DNA of 64,000 nucleotides. Origin: Mycobacterium terramassiliense (lineage in GTDB: Bacteria; Actinomycetota; Actinomycetes; Mycobacteriales; Mycobacteriaceae). The notes below the pieces were generated by a model, which had not been told where the DNA came from, searched no databases, and worked only from the letters and a program-made list of their open reading frames with translations. The position numbers and the translations under genes were made by a program. Where the stretch lies: the NCBI RefSeq assembly GCF_900157385.1, contig NZ_LT717701.1, positions 715,771-779,770 of the forward strand, written 5' to 3'. This document shows positions 61,510 to 64,000 of the stretch, in pieces. Numbering within the stretch: the first letter of the stretch is position 1; every line of letters begins with the position of its first letter.

Positions 61510-63897
61510 ATGAACCGGAAAAACGTGATTCGCACGCTCACGGCGATCGCCGTTGTGGTGCTGCTGGGTTGGTCGTTTTTTTACTTTAGCGACGACACCC
61601 GCGGTTACAAGCCCGTCGACACCTCGGTGGCGATGGCCCAGATCAACGGCGACAACGTCAAGAGCGCGCAGATCGACGATCGCGAGCAGCAATTGCGGTT
61701 GACGCTGAAAAAGGGCAATAAGGACACCGACAATTCCGACAAGGTCATCACCAAGTACCCCAGCGGATACGCCGTAGACCTGTTCAACTCGCTGAACTCC
61801 AAGAACGCCAAGGTCAGCACCGTCGTGAACGAGGGCAGCATCCTGGGCGAGCTGCTGGTCTACGTGCTGCCGCTGCTGTTGCTGGTGGGCCTGTTCGTGA
61901 TGTTCTCCCGCATGCAGGGTGGCGCGCGGATGGGCTTCGGGTTCGGCAAGTCGCGCGCGAAGTTGCTGAACAAGGACATGCCCAAGACCACGTTCGCCGA
62001 CGTCGCGGGCGTCGACGAGGCGGTCGAGGAGCTTTACGAGATCAAGGACTTCCTGCAGAACCCCAGCAGGTACCAGGCGCTGGGCGCCAAGATCCCCAAG
62101 GGCGTGCTTCTTTACGGGCCCCCCGGAACGGGCAAGACGCTGCTGGCCCGCGCCGTGGCGGGCGAGGCCGGGGTGCCGTTCTTCACGATCTCGGGCTCCG
62201 ACTTCGTGGAGATGTTCGTCGGTGTGGGCGCCTCGCGGGTGCGCGACCTCTTCGAGCAGGCCAAGCAGAACAACCCGTGCATCATCTTCGTCGACGAGAT
62301 CGACGCCGTCGGCCGCCAGCGCGGCGCCGGCCTGGGCGGCGGCCACGACGAACGCGAGCAGACGCTGAACCAGTTGCTGGTCGAGATGGACGGCTTCGGC
62401 GATCGCACCGGCGTCATCCTGATCGCGGCCACCAACCGTCCCGACATCCTGGACCCCGCGCTGCTGCGGCCCGGCCGCTTCGACCGGCAGATCCCGGTGA
62501 GCAACCCGGACATGGCGGGCCGCCGCGCGGTGCTGCGCGTGCACTCCAAGGGCAAGCCGATCGGTCCCGACGCCGACCTCGACGGGCTGGCCAAGCGCAC
62601 GGTCGGCATGACCGGCGCCGACCTGGCCAACGTCATCAACGAGGCGGCGCTGCTGACCGCCCGGGAGAACGGCACCGTCATCACCGGCGCCGCGCTCGAG
62701 GAGGCGGTCGACCGGGTCATCGGCGGGCCGCGTCGCAAGGGCCGCATCATCAGCGAGCAGGAAAAGAAGATCACCGCCTACCACGAGGGCGGCCACACGC
62801 TGGCCGCGTGGGCGATGCCGGACATCGAGCCGATCTACAAGGTGACGATCCTGGCCCGCGGGCGCACCGGCGGGCACGCGGTCGCGGTGCCGGAGGAGGA
62901 CAAGGGGCTGCGGACGCGGTCGGAGATGATCGCCCAGCTGGTGTTCGCGATGGGCGGGCGCGCCGCCGAGGAGCTGGTGTTCCGGGAGCCGACCACCGGC
63001 GCGGTGTCCGACATCGAACAGGCGACCAAGATCGCGCGCGCGATGGTCACCGAATTCGGCATGAGCTCCAAGTTGGGCGCCGTGAAGTACGGCACCGAAC
63101 ATGGTGACCCCTTCCTGGGCCGGACCATGGGAACGCAGGCGGACTACTCCCACGAGGTCGCGCGGGACATTGACGACGAGGTCCGCAAGCTCATCGAGGC
63201 CGCGCACACCGAGGCCTGGGAGATCCTCACCGAATACCGTGACGTGCTCGACACGCTCGCCGGCGAGCTGCTGGAGAAGGAGACCCTGCACCGGCCCGAG
63301 CTGGAGGGCATCTTCTCCGGCGTCGAAAAGCGGCCCAGGCTCACCATGTTCGACGACTTCGGCGGCCGGATCCCGTCGGACAAGCCGCCGATCAAGACGC
63401 CCGGCGAGCTGGCCATGGAGCGGGGCGAGCCGTGGCCGCCCCCGGTACAGGAGCCGGCCTTCAAGGCGGCCATCGCCCGCGCCAGCGAGGCCGCGCAGGC
63501 CGAGGCGGCCCGAAACGCCAACGGCGGCAATGGGTCTCACGGTGGCCAAGGGGCCGGCAATCGCCAGCCCGTTCCGCACGGCTCGACCCAACCCGACTAC
63601 GGCGCCCCGGCGGGCTGGTATGCGCCGGGATGGCCGCCGCAGCACCAGCAGCAGCCGAATCATTGGTACCCGCCGGCCGCGAGCCCCACACCACCGGCGC
63701 CGCAGCCCTATTGGCCGCAGCCCGCCCCGGGTTACCCGGGCCAGCAGGGCCCCCAGGGCCAGGGGCACCCTACCCACCAGCATTACCCGCCCTATCCCCC
63801 CTATCCGCCGCCCGCTCAACCGAATCCGGATGCCGGAAAGGCTCCCGACAGCCGGGGCGACGACGTGAGCCGGTCCAACCCGCCGGCCCACGGCTGA
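61510..63897 (+). CDS. ftsH: Membrane-bound ATP-dependent zinc metalloprotease FtsH
   Basis: The 795-residue protease degrades unassembled and damaged membrane proteins. Two membrane helices (about 6-25 and 112-133) flank the exported domain. AAA+ motifs follow: Walker A GPPGTGKT (203-210), IIFVDEID and the second region of homology. The zinc site is H425-E-G-G-H429. The C-tail (from about 690) is rich in Pro, Gln and Tyr with PPYPPYPP. The ATG at 61510 is chosen over the TTG just before it. M. tuberculosis FtsH is about 760 residues, so the tail is longer here. Confidence 0.96.
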   Translation: MNRKNVIRTLTAIAVVVLLGWSFFYFSDDTRGYKPVDTSVAMAQINGDNVKSAQIDDREQQLRLTLKKGNKDTDNSDKVITKYPSGYAVDLFNSLNSKNAKVSTVVNEGSILGELLVYVLPLLLLVGLFVMFSRMQGGARMGFGFGKSRAKLLNKDMPKTTFADVAGVDEAVEELYEIKDFLQNPSRYQALGAKIPKGVLLYGPPGTGKTLLARAVAGEAGVPFFTISGSDFVEMFVGVGASRVRDLFEQAKQNNPCIIFVDEIDAVGRQRGAGLGGGHDEREQTLNQLLVEMDGFGDRTGVILIAATNRPDILDPALLRPGRFDRQIPVSNPDMAGRRAVLRVHSKGKPIGPDADLDGLAKRTVGMTGADLANVINEAALLTARENGTVITGAALEEAVDRVIGGPRRKGRIISEQEKKITAYHEGGHTLAAWAMPDIEPIYKVTILARGRTGGHAVAVPEEDKGLRTRSEMIAQLVFAMGGRAAEELVFREPTTGAVSDIEQATKIARAMVTEFGMSSKLGAVKYGTEHGDPFLGRTMGTQADYSHEVARDIDDEVRKLIEAAHTEAWEILTEYRDVLDTLAGELLEKETLHRPELEGIFSGVEKRPRLTMFDDFGGRIPSDKPPIKTPGELAMERGEPWPPPVQEPAFKAAIARASEAAQAEAARNANGGNGSHGGQGAGNRQPVPHGSTQPDYGAPAGWYAPGWPPQHQQQPNHWYPPAASPTPPAPQPYWPQPAPGYPGQQGPQGQGHPTHQHYPPYPPYPPPAQPNPDAGKAPDSRGDDVSRSNPPAHG

Positions 63898-63912
63898 CGA
63901 ACGGAGGATCCG

Positions 63913-64000
63913 ATGGCTCTCCCAGATTTGGAGCCGGATTTGGGCCCGGACGACCGCCACACGACTCCACGCATACGGGCGTTCGATCGGCAACGCGCCG
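63913..64000 (+). CDS. folE: GTP cyclohydrolase I, N-terminal fragment
   Basis: ATG 63913 follows GGAGG, and 29 codons run to the window end. The segment PRIRAFDRQRA matches the beginning of mycobacterial FolE after an extended, acidic N-terminus. The position directly after ftsH (16 bases) agrees with Rv3609c. Catalytic residues lie beyond the window. Confidence 0.85.
   Translation, partial: MALPDLEPDLGPDDRHTTPRIRAFDRQRA

Noticed and set aside
61441..63993. Very long open frame opposite ftsH (850 residues).
   Set aside because: It is an antisense shadow produced by high GC and strong codon bias; ftsH on the plus strand has all family motifs.

Overview
The window is a high-GC actinobacterial chromosome segment. 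Gene content and order match the Mycobacterium block Rv3685c (cyp137) down to Rv3609c (folE) of M. tuberculosis H37Rv, read in the reverse direction. Marker genes include whiB4, crp, marP, ephE, acs, dppABCD, ssd plus a Tad locus, cspA, topA, galE1, ppgS, ppa, tilS, hpt, ephA and ftsH. The PE/PPE genes, insertion sequences and the espACD operon that interrupt this block in M. tuberculosis are missing. That suggests a slow-growing non-tuberculous species, perhaps of the M. avium complex; the species assignment is inference. All Rv comparisons are from memory of the family, not from a search.

Layout. 1-3300: P450 tail, a membrane-anchored Mrr-type nuclease, tRNA-Pro(CGG), a cysteine-metabolism PLP enzyme and a metallophosphoesterase. 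3340-8100: ponA2, whiB4 and one of two ArsA/Get3-like ATPases. 8054-15343: the second ATPase, small redox and metal enzymes, crp, and the nth, thioredoxin-like, NUDIX and marP run. 15336-26231: ephE, a holin-like membrane protein, a secreted serine protease, acs, two envelope proteins and dppABCD. 26266-33284: a degenerate Fic-like protein, a HAD phosphatase flanked by two probable small RNAs (Ms1/MTS2823-like and 6C/B11), then ssd and a compact Tad pilus operon. 33281-43999: a PAS/GAF-like protein, an MrfA-type helicase, cspA, topA, a membrane adenylate cyclase and the DNA polymerase III delta-prime subunit. 44042-50453: tRNA-Thr(CGT) and an envelope-glycosylation cluster (GT-C-like membrane protein, galE1, ppgS with its partner, a flippase-like protein), then a TerC/DUF475 protein. 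50460-55845: a coiled-coil protein, ppa, a PBP4-type peptidase, a zincin, tilS and hpt. 55849-64000: a broken lpqG, a DUF732 secreted protein, an oxidoreductase/luciferase-like/ephA operon, a VOC protein, ftsH and the start of folE.

Many neighbours overlap by 1 to 4 bases (ATGA, GTGA, TTGA, TGATG), which suggests translational coupling in nearly every operon. The two RNA genes, the Tad pilin genes with no ordinary start codon, the nonsense mutation in lpqG, the Fic-like fold without its histidine and several repeat structures are the points most worth checking. No wholly new multi-gene system was recognised.
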